Of a stretch of 64,000 nt of DNA, positions 21,530 to 33,618 are shown in pieces. Within the stretch, counting starts at the first letter, position 1. Each line of letters begins with the position of its first letter. The position numbers and the translations under genes were made by a program. The notes beneath the pieces were generated by a model. The model worked only from the letters and a program-made list of their open reading frames with translations, searched no databases and was not told where the DNA came from. The stretch spans positions 51,593,218-51,657,217 of the forward strand of contig NC_063448.1 in NCBI RefSeq assembly GCF_020379485.1, given 5' to 3'. The DNA is from Brassica napus. Taxonomy: Eukaryota > Streptophyta > Magnoliopsida > Brassicales > Brassicaceae.

Positions 21530-22150
21530 TTTTTTTTTTTTTGTCATCCAAAATTTCATTCCGAACTTAAAAGGTTTCATACAAGCTGGCCTCGAGGGCT
21601 AGCCTTAGCGGATCCTTAACTTCAACCAAACTGAAGCTTTGCACTCGTGATCGGGCGTCTTTGGCAAGACCATCCGCACGGACATTTGCAGAGCGAGAAA
21701 TAAACTTAAAAGAAACTGCATTAAAGGTGTTTTTCAGGGCTTCAATTTCATCTAACTCCGGGTCAAGGGAAGGCCAGAGTTTCTTCTGCTGCTGGATAAT
21801 GTTTATGAGCTGTTGACAGTCTGACTCGATCATCACGCAGGCAACCAGACGATCGCTCGCTTACCTCCTTCATTGCCCAAACAAGACTTTCAGCCTCTGT
21901 GTGGAGGGGTGACTCTGTTTGTGGCCCTTTACGAGAGCCATTTAGCACTTCCACCTCCTGATCATACAAAACGAAACCCATCCCTATCCCATCGCTTTTC
22001 TCCGACCATGAGGCGTCGACTTGGCATCTCCATAGGCAGGTCCCGTTTGCATCCTCGGTTACTGAAGCTATCACCGGACTCCTCTCCTCTGCAGCAAAAT
22101 TAGTCTCAACTATTTGCGCCATCTTCCACGCTTCCGCCTCCTGGCAAGCC
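21530..22150 (-). mobile_element. LINE 3' end with RNase H domain and poly(A)
   Basis: The minus strand encodes a plant LINE-type RNase H (RVT_3): CQVDASWSEKSDGIGMGFVLYD, HTEAESLVWAMKEV, then ESDCQQLINII and SRSANVRADGLAKDARSR. The second half is in another frame (shift near 21850-21860). A run of 14 T on the plus strand at 21528-21541 is the poly(A) tail. The copy is 5'-truncated at about 22150, as is common for LINEs. It sits immediately after the dehydrogenase coding end and may explain that gene's abnormal C-terminus. Confidence 0.82.
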
Positions 22151-22303
22151 AGTTGCAGAGTTAGAAAGAGAACCTAAATGTATGAGAGACTTGGTTCCTT
22201 GTTTATTCGTAAGGTATAACCCACCACAACTATTCGTAATGATTATGATAATGATTGATAATATTATACAAAAATACAACATTGCATGTATGTATCAAAC
22301 CCA

Positions 22304-25300
22304 TCAACTGGTATTAACGTAATGCACTCCACATTCTTTTATCATCCATTCTTCTTTGTTGACCCTGAACTCAAAGCAAAGTTCGTCTGAAGTCACGTCT
22401 GCTTCGAATTCAAAGATGTAGAGATGTTCCGTTAAAGGACGAAACAGAGTGTGGTTTCTTGGACTGCACGGTACATCGAGGCTATTCTGTTTGATCCCAT
22501 GATGTACATACACCATTTGTCCTATACCAGCTTCAACCTCATCTTTACGGACTAGCAAGATGCAAGCCTTCCATATCATTGATGAAGATGAAGGCCTCTC
22601 GTTCAACTTCATTACTAGGGAACCTCCATTAGCTTGATAATTGAAGTAGTTAGGCATTTCTTTACCGGGTAAGAACGTTACTTTATTAGTCGATGACTTG
22701 ATGATGACATCTCTCGCTTCTTTATTCAGTTTGAAGCATTTGGCGAAGTTGTGATCAATCTTTTGATTAAGAAAGGAGCAGTCTAGTCTCTCCAGAGACT
22801 CACAATCTTCTGCGTCTAACTGTGATAATGAACTTGGAAGCTGTGGGAGTGACAAAAGCTGTTTGCATCCTGTGAGTACAAGTCGATCAAGACGAGAGCT
22901 TCTCTCTATCCATGGTGAAATCTCTTGTATTTCTGTGTTGCTCATGACTAAATCTGTCATGATGTCAAGAACATGAGGGAACTCCTTGAGTTTCTCGTTG
23001 TATGACATATGCAAGACATCAAGACGAGGCCACAACCTGATCGATGAAGGCACTTCTTTAATCGCAGTTCCAGCGAGATGCATATATTTGATGTTTGTCG
23101 AGATCTCAGGAAAACTTTTCATCAAGGAGCAATCAGTGAGATCAAGTCTCATCAGAGATTTAAAGATGATGTTGACAGGAAGAGCCTCCAGCTTGCAACA
23201 TTCTCTCAAAATCAAAGAGTCTAGTTTTTGGAGGTTTCCAATAGAGGCAGGAAGCTCCACAAGACTTGAGCATCTGCTAAAATCCAAATTCCTGAGATTA
23301 GTTGCATTTCCAATAGAGGAAGGGACTCCCACTAAACTTGAGCAATCACTAAAATACAAATGCTCTAGGTTCCCTATGGCATTCCCAATAGAAGAGGGGA
23401 GCTCCACTAAACTTGAACAATTACTAAGAGATAGAAACTGGAGATTAGTTGCATTCCCAATAGAGGAAGGAAGCTCTAACAAACTTGAACATCCAGTGAG
23501 ATTCAACTTCTTGAGATGAATGGCATTTCCAATAGAAGAGGGAAGCTCCACTAAACTTGAACATCCTCTGAGATTTAATTCCTGTAGACTAGTGGCAGTT
23601 GAGAGACTAGAAACATCCTTCAAGTTTTTTGAATGCGCCAAATCAACCCACTTGAGATTGCTAAGCGGCTGACAGAAAAAATCAACAATAACACATTTGT
23701 TACGTGCTATTAGTCTAGTTTTTTCAAGTTACAAATCTGATCAATAATAGTGATAACAACTTGGTTAAAAAAATATGATATTCTTATGTTACTTACTTTT
23801 GTTCTTTCCCACAACCTCTCAAGTTTGCTGTCAGGCATGATTAGTTCCACGAGGAGCTCTGGCTTGGGAATACAGTGCAAACATGTCAGCGGAAAATAGC
23901 TCCAATTTAGTAATCTAAGTTTACGAGATAAATAGCTTTGTCCACCAAATAGATGAAATGCATCTCCTCCATTATCAATTTCCGGTCCGAGTCTTAAGAA
24001 CTGGAGATTAGACATTCCTTCAAAGGCTCTCTCACTCACATTTATTTCGTCTCCATCAAACTTTATGCCAATAACATTTCCACTACCCTGAAAACAGAAC
24101 CAAAAATAAGGCAGAGATGATTGCAGTTTATCAAACAGACTCAGTTTGTAATGATCAGTACTGCAATACAACACTAATAGCAAAACTTACCGCTGCATCA
24201 TCAGAAAGTACTTCACAAGTCTCTCTTTTATCGACCAGAAACTGGCGTTGTCCAGGTTCACTGGACTGTTTGCGGACAATGTCTCTACCCAGCTGGACTA
24301 GCAGATCATGCATACTCACGAGTTCACTTTCCAAAGATATGAAAGACTTCTCAGCTAAGACGTTAAGCCGTTGCCTCACATCAGGAAATATCTTTGAAAG
24401 ATACTCTACCATTCTCTCTATACTTTCAAGGTTGAAAATGCAGGCTATATGAAGAAACAAATCTTTATTTTCTTGAGATAATGCGTTATAACTGAACATC
24501 AAAATGCTCTCAATTTCTCCATCAAGGCATCTCCATAGCTCTGGTAGTTCATTCTCCCACTCCTGCTTGGACATTCCACGAAAATGAGATCCCATAACCC
24601 TTAGTCCCAAAGGGAGTTTACCGACGAGTCTTGTAACTTCCCATACAAGGTTCTCAAAACCATCTTCAGGGGACTTTTGACCAAAAGCATACATACAAAA
24701 CATCTGAATAGCCTCACGATCTGACGGAAAATCAACCTTGTATATATGAGTGATCCCATGTGCCTTCAGAATCTTTCGATCTTGCGTCGTAATGATAATT
24801 CGACTTCCATGACCAAACCACCCAGTTTCTTTGGCCATGGCTTCTAGTTGTACTAACCGGTCAACGTTATCAAGAACAACAAGAACTTTCTTATCATTCA
24901 GTCTTTCTTGTGCAACTCCCAAGTGAGAAATCTCGAAATCTTCTTTTTGGTTGAGTATTTGAGACAAAAACTTTTGCTGGAAAAGCAACTTCACATTGTG
25001 GTCGTCTGAACAAATCGGTGGCGTATACATTGCTTTGACATTCATCAGAAAGACACTGTATTGAAACGAATGGGATAGTTGATTGAACAGACACCTAGCA
25101 ATGGTGGTCTTGCCAATCCCAGCCGGCCCCCAAATCCCTATCATCCTCACTTCATCCAAATCTGTGCGTAAAACAGGCGAAATCTTGTTCATATGACCTT
25201 CCATCCCAATGAACTCGTCGAAATATCTTGGCGGCGTGGAGTTAAACAACTTGTTTGCGACATCAGTGGCAACATCTTCGATCATTTTTGCATCATTATC

Positions 25301-26002
25301 CCTTATACAACATATTCAAAATATAACAAAGTCATTTAAATTGTTCAAAAAAAGACATTCATATATAGTTTGATTTGTGTTTGGAAAGATTTTAAAGACG
25401 AACCAGTTATTAGAATGGTAACCAGCGAGGGTGGCCACTTTTGCTAGAGCTTCACTCCATGTCCTAGTAACCTCATTTGTTTTACCTTTACAAGTTTTTT
25501 TGAAGACTTTCCCAAACTCACCGGCCTGCTTCTTGACATCACTTGGATCCACTTCATAGAAAACTGGCATCACCGTTGGACCTAAATCTTCCTTACACTT
25601 CATAATCTCCACTAACTCGTCAAGACACCAAGAGGAAGAAGCGTATCTTTTCGAGAGCAACACAATCGCAATTCTTGATCCTTGGATTGCCTTCTTGAGC
25701 TCAGGGCCGATAAACTCTCCTCTAGTGATCTCGTTATCTATGAACAGATTTATTCCTTTGCTCCTACACTCCTTGAGAAGATGACTGAGAAAGGATTTAC
25801 GGACATCTGCTCCATGGAAGCTAGGGAAGACATCGTGTGTCCAGTTACGAGGCAAAGACGACTGGCGAGATGGTGGAGATGATGAAGAAGGAGAATAAGC
25901 GATTATTTTGTTTTCTTGGACTCTGAGCTTTGCATAAACAAAAGAAAAGATTCTACTACACAAAAGCGTAGCAATTATCACAAGGAGAAGGTAAAGATCC
26001 AT
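22304..26002 (-). CDS. TIR-NBS-LRR disease resistance protein (intact)
   Basis: Four exons: 26002-25404, 25301-24191, 24087-23797 and 23668-22304, all with GT-AG borders and compatible phases, encoding 1121 residues. Residues 3-24 are a hydrophobic N-terminal segment as in RPP1-type proteins. TIR domain at about 54-199 with the putative NADase glutamate in SSWCLDEL (E129). NB-ARC has P-loop GPAGIGKTT (258-266), kinase-2 VLVVLDNVD (339-347), [14 protein letters not shown] (366-374), GKLPLGL (427-433) and MHDLL (530-534). Exons 3-4 hold LRRs, with several near-identical [13 protein letters not shown] repeats, followed by a post-LRR (C-JID-like) domain to VHYVNTS. The product should sense a pathogen effector and signal through TIR NADase activity. 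No frame break is seen. Homology is to the RPP1/At3g44400 type; the ligand is unknown. Confidence 0.9.
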
Positions 26003-26280
26003 TACTACGCTGGAGAGAAGATCTATAGATCACAGAGATTTTACGAGATAGAGAGACTAATGATATAATGAGAAAACGTTGACGATATTGACTGACAATG
26101 TTCACACTAGCAAGAGAGAAACTAAAGCTTAGTGGAAATATAAAAAGTTCTCTTTTTATAAAGCACATGAATCCCGGAGAAAAGCTATCATGTAGGTTCC
26201 ACCATTCTTGCTACTTGTATAAACCCAAGTTCTTGGATATTTCCTGTGATTTGAAAATGAAATACCCCTTTTAAACGATA

Positions 26281-26775
26281 GCAAGGATTCTACTACACAA
26301 AAGCCTAAGAGCATGTTTATGCGGGTTCCTTAGTCTTAGTGAGGTTCTTAGTGCATGTACCTCAACAAAACCCTTAAGGATCGATTACGAAAACTATTAA
26401 TTAAGAACCGATTTTAGTGAGTTTCTTACACTGTTTGCAGACCCCACTGACTCGTGACGAACCGCAATTGGTTTGTTTTTTAATTTTTTCTTTTTTTAAA
26501 AAAAAAAACTTAAGAAACCCAAATGGAGTTTTTAGGGATAATCATGGTCTAAGATGGTAACAGAAACTGTCACAAGGAGAAGGTAAAGATCCATTACTAC
26601 GCTGGAGAGAAGATCTAAGATCACAAAAATTTTACGAGATAGAGAGTAATGATTTACAAAGAGGCTTTGTGTATTTAATGAGAAAACGTTGACGTTATTG
26701 ACTGAAAATGTTTACACTAGCAAAAAAGAAACTAAAGCTTAATGGAAAAAAAGTTATCTTTTTATAAAGTACCAA
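26281..26775 (-). pseudogene. Duplicated TNL 5' end (first codons and 5' flank)
   Basis: 26573-26775 matches 25979-26165 (TNL start codon, first codons and upstream DNA). 26284-26303 matches the adjacent coding bases (GATTCTACTACACAAAAG). A MITE sits between the two parts. Only about 20 codons and the promoter are present, so it is the leftover of a second TNL copy. Short repeats of AGAAACTAAAGCTTAATGGA continue to about 26870. Confidence 0.75.
26309..26549. mobile_element. Tourist-like MITE (241 bp, TAA target duplication)
   Basis: The ends GAGCATGTTTATGC and GATAATCATGGTC are imperfect inverted repeats. TAA flanks both sides (26306-26308 and 26550-26552), the 3-bp TWA target duplication of PIF/Harbinger elements. 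It has no coding capacity. It is related to 53465-54220. Confidence 0.7.
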
Positions 26776-29174
26776 TAAAGAAACTAAAGTTTAATGGAGA
26801 TAAAGTACCGACAATGTTCACACACGCTATAGAGAAACTAATGCTTAATGGAAATAAAGTACTGACAATGTTTTTAAAACGCAGAATATTATATGATAAA
26901 AAATTTCACAAATAATATTACAAATATTTTGTTAATTTGTAATAATTTCTTTTATTTAAAATGTTTTTTGCATTTAAATTAGCGCTTTTAAATCCGACCC
27001 AAACCTACAGTCAAATTGATAAAACCCATAAAACCCCCTAAACCCGAAACTAACTGTTTGAACCAATGGATGACATATATGTAATTCAATTTGATTTAAA
27101 TTATTATAGTTCTATAATTTTTGTAACTTTTTAATACCGATTAAAGTTTTTTTTTCAATTTTATGAAATTAGAATGTTCTTATAAAAAAAAAATTGATAT
27201 ATAAAATGATAGATATAAAAAAAAATTAAGAGCTATAAATACGTCTTGATCATATTACTTTAATAAATATATTTTTGAAATGTGCCTCACTTTATTACTC
27301 TTGATTTTCTTGTTGGAAAGATATGATGCAAATATTTAGGAAACAAAATACTTAAAAATGGAACCATAAATATAAAAGCTGTAAAACTTGTAATATTATT
27401 GTTAAACTACGGGATGTCAAAAAGATACTTCAGTTTTAATAGAATAAATATAAAATTTCCACATATATTAAGATGACAACAAAATACATCTAATTCTTTG
27501 CTTTTTCTAAAATATCTAGTTAAAATTTTGGGTTGGCATCCGATTCATTTTTTTCTTTCAAAAACCCTAATATATCCAATTCATTTAGATTGCGACTGGT
27601 TATATATATATTTGAAAAGAGATTTCTCTTATTTAAATTCAAAGAATCATTGAAATATATGTCGTAGACTATAAATTAGATACTTATGCTAAATATTTTA
27701 TATATTTTGAATCTAAATAATCATATTCCTAACTAAATTCAGTTATATTTATACATGACAACTTCAAATTAATATTTAATCCAAAAATCATAAATATTCA
27801 AAATAATACATTTAAACTAAAATAGTAAATAATATACAAACAACAAAATGAAAATTAAATTAAAATATTAAAACTATTGAAGCATGAAAAACTAGGATAA
27901 ATATTCAATAATATAAAAAATAAATTCACAAATAATAAATATAATATAGGTATAATCTAAGAAAATACAAAGTTAGTGTTTTTAAATTTATTGTTTTTTC
28001 TCACGATTTTAAAAATCTAAATTGTTGGTAATATATGATTTTTATTCAATTTTCTTATTTGTTGAAGTTTTATGAATTGTGGTTGTTTATAATGATTTCA
28101 ATGTCATTATAGTTCTTTTCAATCCACAAGTATAATATGTGTTTTATTACAAATCCAAGTTTTCTAATTTGATTTTTACTACAAATGGATTTTAATCTGA
28201 AATCAACATCCCAAAACTAAAAAATATGAAACGAAAAAAAATATTTAATACATTAATGGCCAATATAAATTTTGAAGTTATATAATTTATAATATTAATT
28301 TAAAATATATCTAATTAAATAACTTAAAACTTGCAAAAATAAATATTAAAACTAAAATTTGTTAGGTATATATATATATATTAGTCCGAACAAGGTCCCG
28401 ACTATCGTCTAGTTATACTTTGGTTTTGCTGAAAACTAACCAATCAAGTAAAGATTAAGCTCGTGATGATGACAAATAGAATAAATTATTTTTAGAAAAA
28501 ATGAAAAAGAGAAATTAATTGAATTTCTAGTATTTTTTGAGTTGACACATTGAAAACTAAAACATGATTTTGGTTTTGCGGACAAATATGAGTCACATAA
28601 ACATAATTCGTGATTGTGATTTTGTGATTCTAGTCTAATTTGGTTGTAATCTATTTATAAATTTTATATATCTAATTCACTTTTCAAATCGAAAACCTTA
28701 AATTATCCAGATAAATGGTGATCGGGGAATAATGTATTCCCTAATGTTCCTATAAAAAATCATCATTCACAAAGAATAATAATTTCTTCTCATTCTCTCT
28801 CGTTCCTTTTATTTGTAGAGAATTAAAGGACAGAATTATTCCTTGTTAAATTTGAGAAGGAACATCCATTCCTTTTCATTCATGCCATTTTTTTTTCGTA
28901 TATTCTTTTTCTGTTTATTCCTCTTGTTTCCCGAATGGTCACCAGTCAAACTCTTACTCTTCTCTCGCCTTATCTACCTTCTCATCTTGTTATATAGGTT
29001 TCATTAATAATCCTTTTGGATAAAATATTTTCAAAAAACCTCTATAATATGTCTAACTTTTCGATCAAATAAATTACTTCATTGGCCAGTTTGACTGTAA
29101 ATAAATATAGATATGCAATTATGGGGCAATGAAACATAGTTATAATAATTATTTATATACAACTCTTTCAACAA
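26776..29174. other. Long AT-rich gene-free stretch
   Basis: About 2.4 kb of strongly AT-rich DNA. A TATATATATATTAGTCCG stretch lies at about 28366-28390. I find no ORF with family resemblance and no confident transposon end. It lies between the TNL region and the conserved tRNA/SmG/ROPGAP4 block, where the proposed synteny break would fall. Confidence 0.55.
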
Positions 29175-29246
29175 GGGTGTTTGGTCTAGAGGTATGATTC
29201 TCGCTTCGGGTGCGAGAGGTCCCGTGTTCGTTTCTCGGAACACCCC
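29175..29246 (+). tRNA. tRNA-Pro (anticodon CGG), altered T arm
   Basis: A 72-nt cloverleaf: acceptor GGGTGTT pairs with AACACCC (29239-29245) with discriminator C; D arm GGTCTAGAGGTATGATT; anticodon stem CTCGC/GCGAG around loop TTCGGGT (anticodon CGG). The T arm reads CCGTG-TTCGTTT-CTCGG. This gives a U-U mismatch in the T stem, and U instead of the near-universal A at position 58 of the T loop. The CCA end is not encoded, as expected for a eukaryote. It may be a decaying copy. Confidence 0.88.
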
Positions 29247-29450
29247 TCTCCTTTTTTGCTTAAACAGGTGAAACGCTTTTGGGCCTCACCAATAACACTG
29301 GGCCTTAAACGACGCCGTTGATTAACAGACTTTTTTTTTTTTTTTTTTTTGTTGCTTATTCTCTCTCTGGAATCATTCGAGTTCGTTCCGAGCTGAGCTG
29401 AGAAAAACCCTAATCTCTCCTTTTCCATCGTCTTCCCCGATTCTGCAAGA

Positions 29451-30376
29451 ATGAGTCGATCAGGTCAGCCTCCGGATCTCAAGAAGTAAGCTCTCTTCGC
29501 CACTTATTCTCCTTTCGATTTTCGACTCTTGTCTTTAATTACAACCACTGGATGCTCTTGTTTCATCCAGCATTCACATCTTCTTCGTGATTCTGATCAT
29601 ATTCGTCGTGGTTTGATGTGATACAGGTACATGGACAAGAAGCTCCAAAGTAAGTTTAATCTCTTCTTCCGTTTTCACCGAATCTGTTGCTTAAATTCGC
29701 TTGCAGCTCTTAAACCGATCGATGAACTTAATAGCCATACAATTTAATTTGTTGTCTTGATTGTTGGATTTTGTGAATTAATTAAAGTATTTCAGCTTTA
29801 GTATATGATACAATGCTATAAGTTTAGCATAGATCTTGCCTTCATATGCTTCTTCTGGTTCAGCGTTGTGATTGCTACTTTTTATTTAACCATATAGCAT
29901 CAACATTCATAGCTATTTGCTTACACTGGTTACAAATGGTATATTATAGAGATAGATTATTTGGTATTGTTGTTTATCGTTCTGGTTTCTTTTGAATCTT
30001 TGCTGGAGTTTGTGTGTCGTTTTCGTTTTATTGTAAATTTGGTATGGTCTCATTTACTTTCTTTCTTCCAATTGTAGTTAAGCTGAATGCCAACAGAATG
30101 GTTGTTGGAACTCTCCGTGGGTTTGACCAGTTCATGAATCTTGTGGTGGATAACACTGTTGAAGTCAATGGTGATGACAAAACTGACATTGGCATGGTGG
30201 TACGTTTCCCTCTCTCTCTTCTCCAAAACCCACACGAATCTCATAAGAGTAGTAGTAGTAGTAGCCTTTTGACCACTTGTCTTGTTTTAATTGTATTCAA
30301 TGATTCTTGGTTGCAGGTGATAAGAGGAAACAGCATTGTCACCGTTGAAGCTCTTGAACCAGTTGGAAGATCTTAG
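29451..30376 (+). CDS. SmG: Small nuclear ribonucleoprotein G (SmG)
   Basis: Four exons: 29451-29485, 29627-29649, 30078-30199 and 30317-30376, giving 79 residues. It begins MSRSGQPPDLKKYMDKKL and ends ALEPVGRS, with Sm motif 1 (KLNANRMVVGTLRGFDQFMN) and Sm motif 2 (IGMVVIRGNSIVTVE). SmG is one of seven Sm proteins forming the ring on U1, U2, U4 and U5 snRNAs in the nucleus. Exon borders are GT-AG, phases agree, and the length equals the plant family length. Two of the exons are only 35 and 23 bp long, so an ORF scan alone misses the start. It is followed downstream by ROPGAP4 on the same strand, the same neighbour pair as AT3G11500/AT3G11490 in Arabidopsis (from memory). Confidence 0.95.
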
Positions 30377-32115
30377 CTTCTTTTTTTCTTACTTTGCACT
30401 ATCGGTAACCATCTACTGTATCTTGACTCTCTGTATTGGAACTTAATTAGTAGACTATCAACATGAATCTACTACCTCGACCAAGTTCCTCTTCTTTGTT
30501 TACTCTTATGTTCTGAAGTTTCTCTCTACTGTTTTTGTAATTACTATCCTTGAGTTATGAATTTTGCCAGGTTAAACGGGTCTCTCTAGCCTCTAGGTTC
30601 TATATTCCTTACAATTTAGATCTTTGGTTCCTACAATTAAAGAAGCATTGCTACACCCTTTTACAAAATAAGAAAAACAACAAAGCAGACATGGAGAAAA
30701 GCTAAGTTTTATTGGGCCAAACCTCAAGCAAAGCAAAAGCCCTTTGTTGTGGGGATTTGGAGTTTGGGGGTAAATAACACCTCCAAACGGTCATTGCAAT
30801 GTGCTTTATTACTACTATACCAATCTTTTTTCTTTCCACACTTTTTTTTAGTGAGATCATAATTATGCCGTTTGGCTCCTCTGTTTTTGATTGAAAGCTG
30901 CTTTAAGAAGTGAAAGTGGAAGGAATAAAGGAAAGACATGTGCCCCACGAAGCCTTGTTGCAAGGCAAATGAGGATTAAATGATACATTTCGAATCTAAC
31001 AGCAACACGTAACATACAACGGAATGTTCGGCACACAGGTCGTCGGCACACGTGGGGGTGGTGGTCTAATCAGATGTACTTTATTGGTAGAAAAGTAGGT
31101 ATTTGTGTTTTGTCTACAAAATTCTTCTAAACTTTTGTTGCAAGTCATCTACTACGATTTGAAAAGTAGGTATTACTGTCTGTATCTGTGTCGGGGAATC
31201 TTCAACTCATATAACACAAAAACATAATTTAGATCTCTACAACAACTAATCCAAAAAGAACTTTCACCAACTTCACTATTATTTTCCTTTTTTCTTTTGC
31301 ACCTTTCTCTTTAGTTATGGGGAAGAGGTAAAAAAAGTCTTGGAGATGGCTTCCCTACAACGGTAACTAAAGTATTTTTATCAAAACTCGTGGACCATAC
31401 CATACCGACCATTGCAAGTAACTAAAAGATTCACACTAGATGCAAGTTGTTTAATGAAAACTTCACCATGCTATTTGGATTTCTTCAAAATCTGATTACA
31501 TACTTATCAATCAACAAAAAATCATAGAACTCGTCTTACTGTAGGTAGTCTTTTATTGTTTCTTCTCAACTGATTCTACTGTAAAATTTCTCCATTGATA
31601 AAAAGATTAAAATAATAGTCAGAATTTGAGATATTTAGTAAATTTCATAATTTCACATGGAAACAAAAGTTAGTACTTCTGCTTGATATTCTATTTTGGA
31701 CTTGAGGCAACAGCAAAATCATCATATTAATAATAAAGAGAGAGTTAAAAAGACAGCTCGACCTTCACCTTCCTCGTTAGCCCTTCTCTCTCACCTAACT
31801 CCCATCACTCTCTCTCCTCTTGTGTAGAAGAAGAAAGATTGAAGTGATGATAATTACAAGCCACCAACTAAAAGTCTAAAAACCCTTTCTTGAATTCAAC
31901 TCTACGCGTCGCTTAGTACCCAAAAAGTTTCAATCTTTCTCTCTTCCCACCCATTACTATTCCCCAATAGCCATCATTAACTACCCATTTACTTCCCACA
32001 TTAAAGATTGTTTCTTTAACAGCCCTCTGAGTTTGACCACCTTCACTGTTCTTCTTTCCCTCTTGAGAGAGAGAGTACCCATCACTCCAAGTCTTGATTT
32101 TTAATCAGGATAAAG
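30377..32115. other. Intergenic: SmG 3' flank and ROPGAP4 upstream region
   Basis: No gene is seen on either strand. The last 350 bp or so are rich in CT runs (CTCTCTC, CCTTCACCTTCC), as is common in plant 5' UTRs and core promoters. A possible transcript start of ROPGAP4 lies somewhere after about 31740. Confidence 0.55.
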
Positions 32116-33618
32116 ATGGCTAGAGTGCTAAAATCCACTCAATCATGCCACTTCCCTTCACCTTCAAGCTCCTGCGGAGGCAGCAATGATGGTAACAGAG
32201 ACCCACATTCTCTTTTTAACATTCCTCTCGACGAAGAACAAGAAGAAGACGAAAGAAGCCAGAAAGAGAGAGAAAGATTCGAGCTTTCGTCTTCCTTGGA
32301 GATTCTCGCTTCTGCTATCAGAAAGTCTTTAATCGTTGGCTGCGTTGGCCAAGAGATAAATCTTTCTTCAATGGAGATTGGTGTCCCTACAGACGTTAGA
32401 CACGTCGCTCACGTCACCTTCGACCGTTTCCACGGCTTCCTCGGCTTGCCCGTTGAGTTCGAACCTGAAGTCCCTACACGCCCTCCTAGTGCAAGGTTTC
32501 GTTTTGCTTTTTAATCTTTGAGTAAAACGTAAAAAACAGTTTCTTGAAATGTAAATTCTCTTTGCAGTGCAAAGGTGTTTGGTGTCTCGACCGAGTCAAT
32601 GCAGCTGTCTTACGATACTAGAGGGAACGTTGTGCCTACGATACTCTTGATGATGCAGAGTCACTTGTACAGTAGAGGAGGGTTAAGGGTAGAAGGAATC
32701 TTCAGGATTAATGGTGAGAATGGTCAAGAGGAGTACATAAGAGAAGAGTTGAACAAAGGTGTTGTACCTGATAACATTGATGTTCATTGCTTGGCAAGTC
32801 TCATTAAGGTATTACTTGGATTATTACTCTCTCTCTTGTTGTTTCTTTTTTTTTTACTTACTGTCTTTTTCTACTTAGGCTTGGTTTAGGGAGCTTCCTA
32901 CTGGTGTGTTGGACTCACTCTCGCCAGAGCAAGTGATGGAGTCTGAAAGCGAAGAAGAGTGTGTTGAGCTTGTGAGGATGCTTCCTTCAACGGAAGCTTC
33001 TTTGTTGGATTGGTCAATTAATCTGATGGCTGATGTTGTGGAGATGGAATGTCTTAACAAGATGAATGCGAGAAACATAGCTATGGTTTTCGCACCTAAC
33101 ATGACTCAGGTTAGTTGTTTTTTTTGATGATTATTTAAAAGTTTTGGCAAATGAAATGAGTCTAATTTTTAATGCAGATGTTGGATCCTTTGACGGCACT
33201 AATGTATGCTGTGCAAGTCATGAACTTTCTTAAGACACTTATTGTGAAGACGCTTAAGGACCGGAAAGAGTCTCGAGATAGGTTGGTTCCAGGTTCGAAC
33301 CCGGGTCCTAGGGACGAGAATGGTGATCAGGGCAGCAGACAGTTGTTGCATCTCATGGAAGTTAACAAGGAGGTTGCTTTGGATACCGTTGAGGTGGAAA
33401 TGAAAGACAAAGAGGAGTCTGAAGTACAAGAAGAATATGCAGAACCTAGAGAGATTCTTGGTGTAAAGTCGTCTCTGAATAAAAGCTGTCAGTATAATAA
33501 CAATGGAGGTTTTGGAAAGAAACAGAAAGGTTGGGAGGAGAAGAGGAAGATGAAGAATGCTAGTAGTATTGTGGGACGTGTGAATTACAGAGTTGAGCTT
33601 TTTGAAGCTTGGCGGTGA
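32116..33618 (+). CDS. ROPGAP4: Rho (ROP) GTPase-activating protein with CRIB motif
   Basis: Four exons: 32116-32495, 32568-32808, 32879-33109 and 33178-33618, giving 430 residues. After an acidic Ser-rich N-terminus comes a CRIB motif at about 88-112 (IGVPTDVRHVAHVTFDRF), which binds active ROP GTPases. The RhoGAP domain follows (about 128-285), with the catalytic arginine finger R173 in VEGIFRI and the conserved NARNIAMVFAPNMTQ helix. The C-terminal tail is Glu-rich and variable. The enzyme speeds GTP hydrolysis by ROP small GTPases, ending their signal at the plasma membrane. The name ROPGAP4 rests on the SmG and BSMT1 neighbours, which flank ROPGAP4 in Arabidopsis, and not on a search. 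A second broken copy of the last exon is at 58064-58508. Confidence 0.92.

Noticed and set aside
21228..21551. 107-aa minus-strand ORF
   Set aside because: Antisense of the dehydrogenase exon 2.
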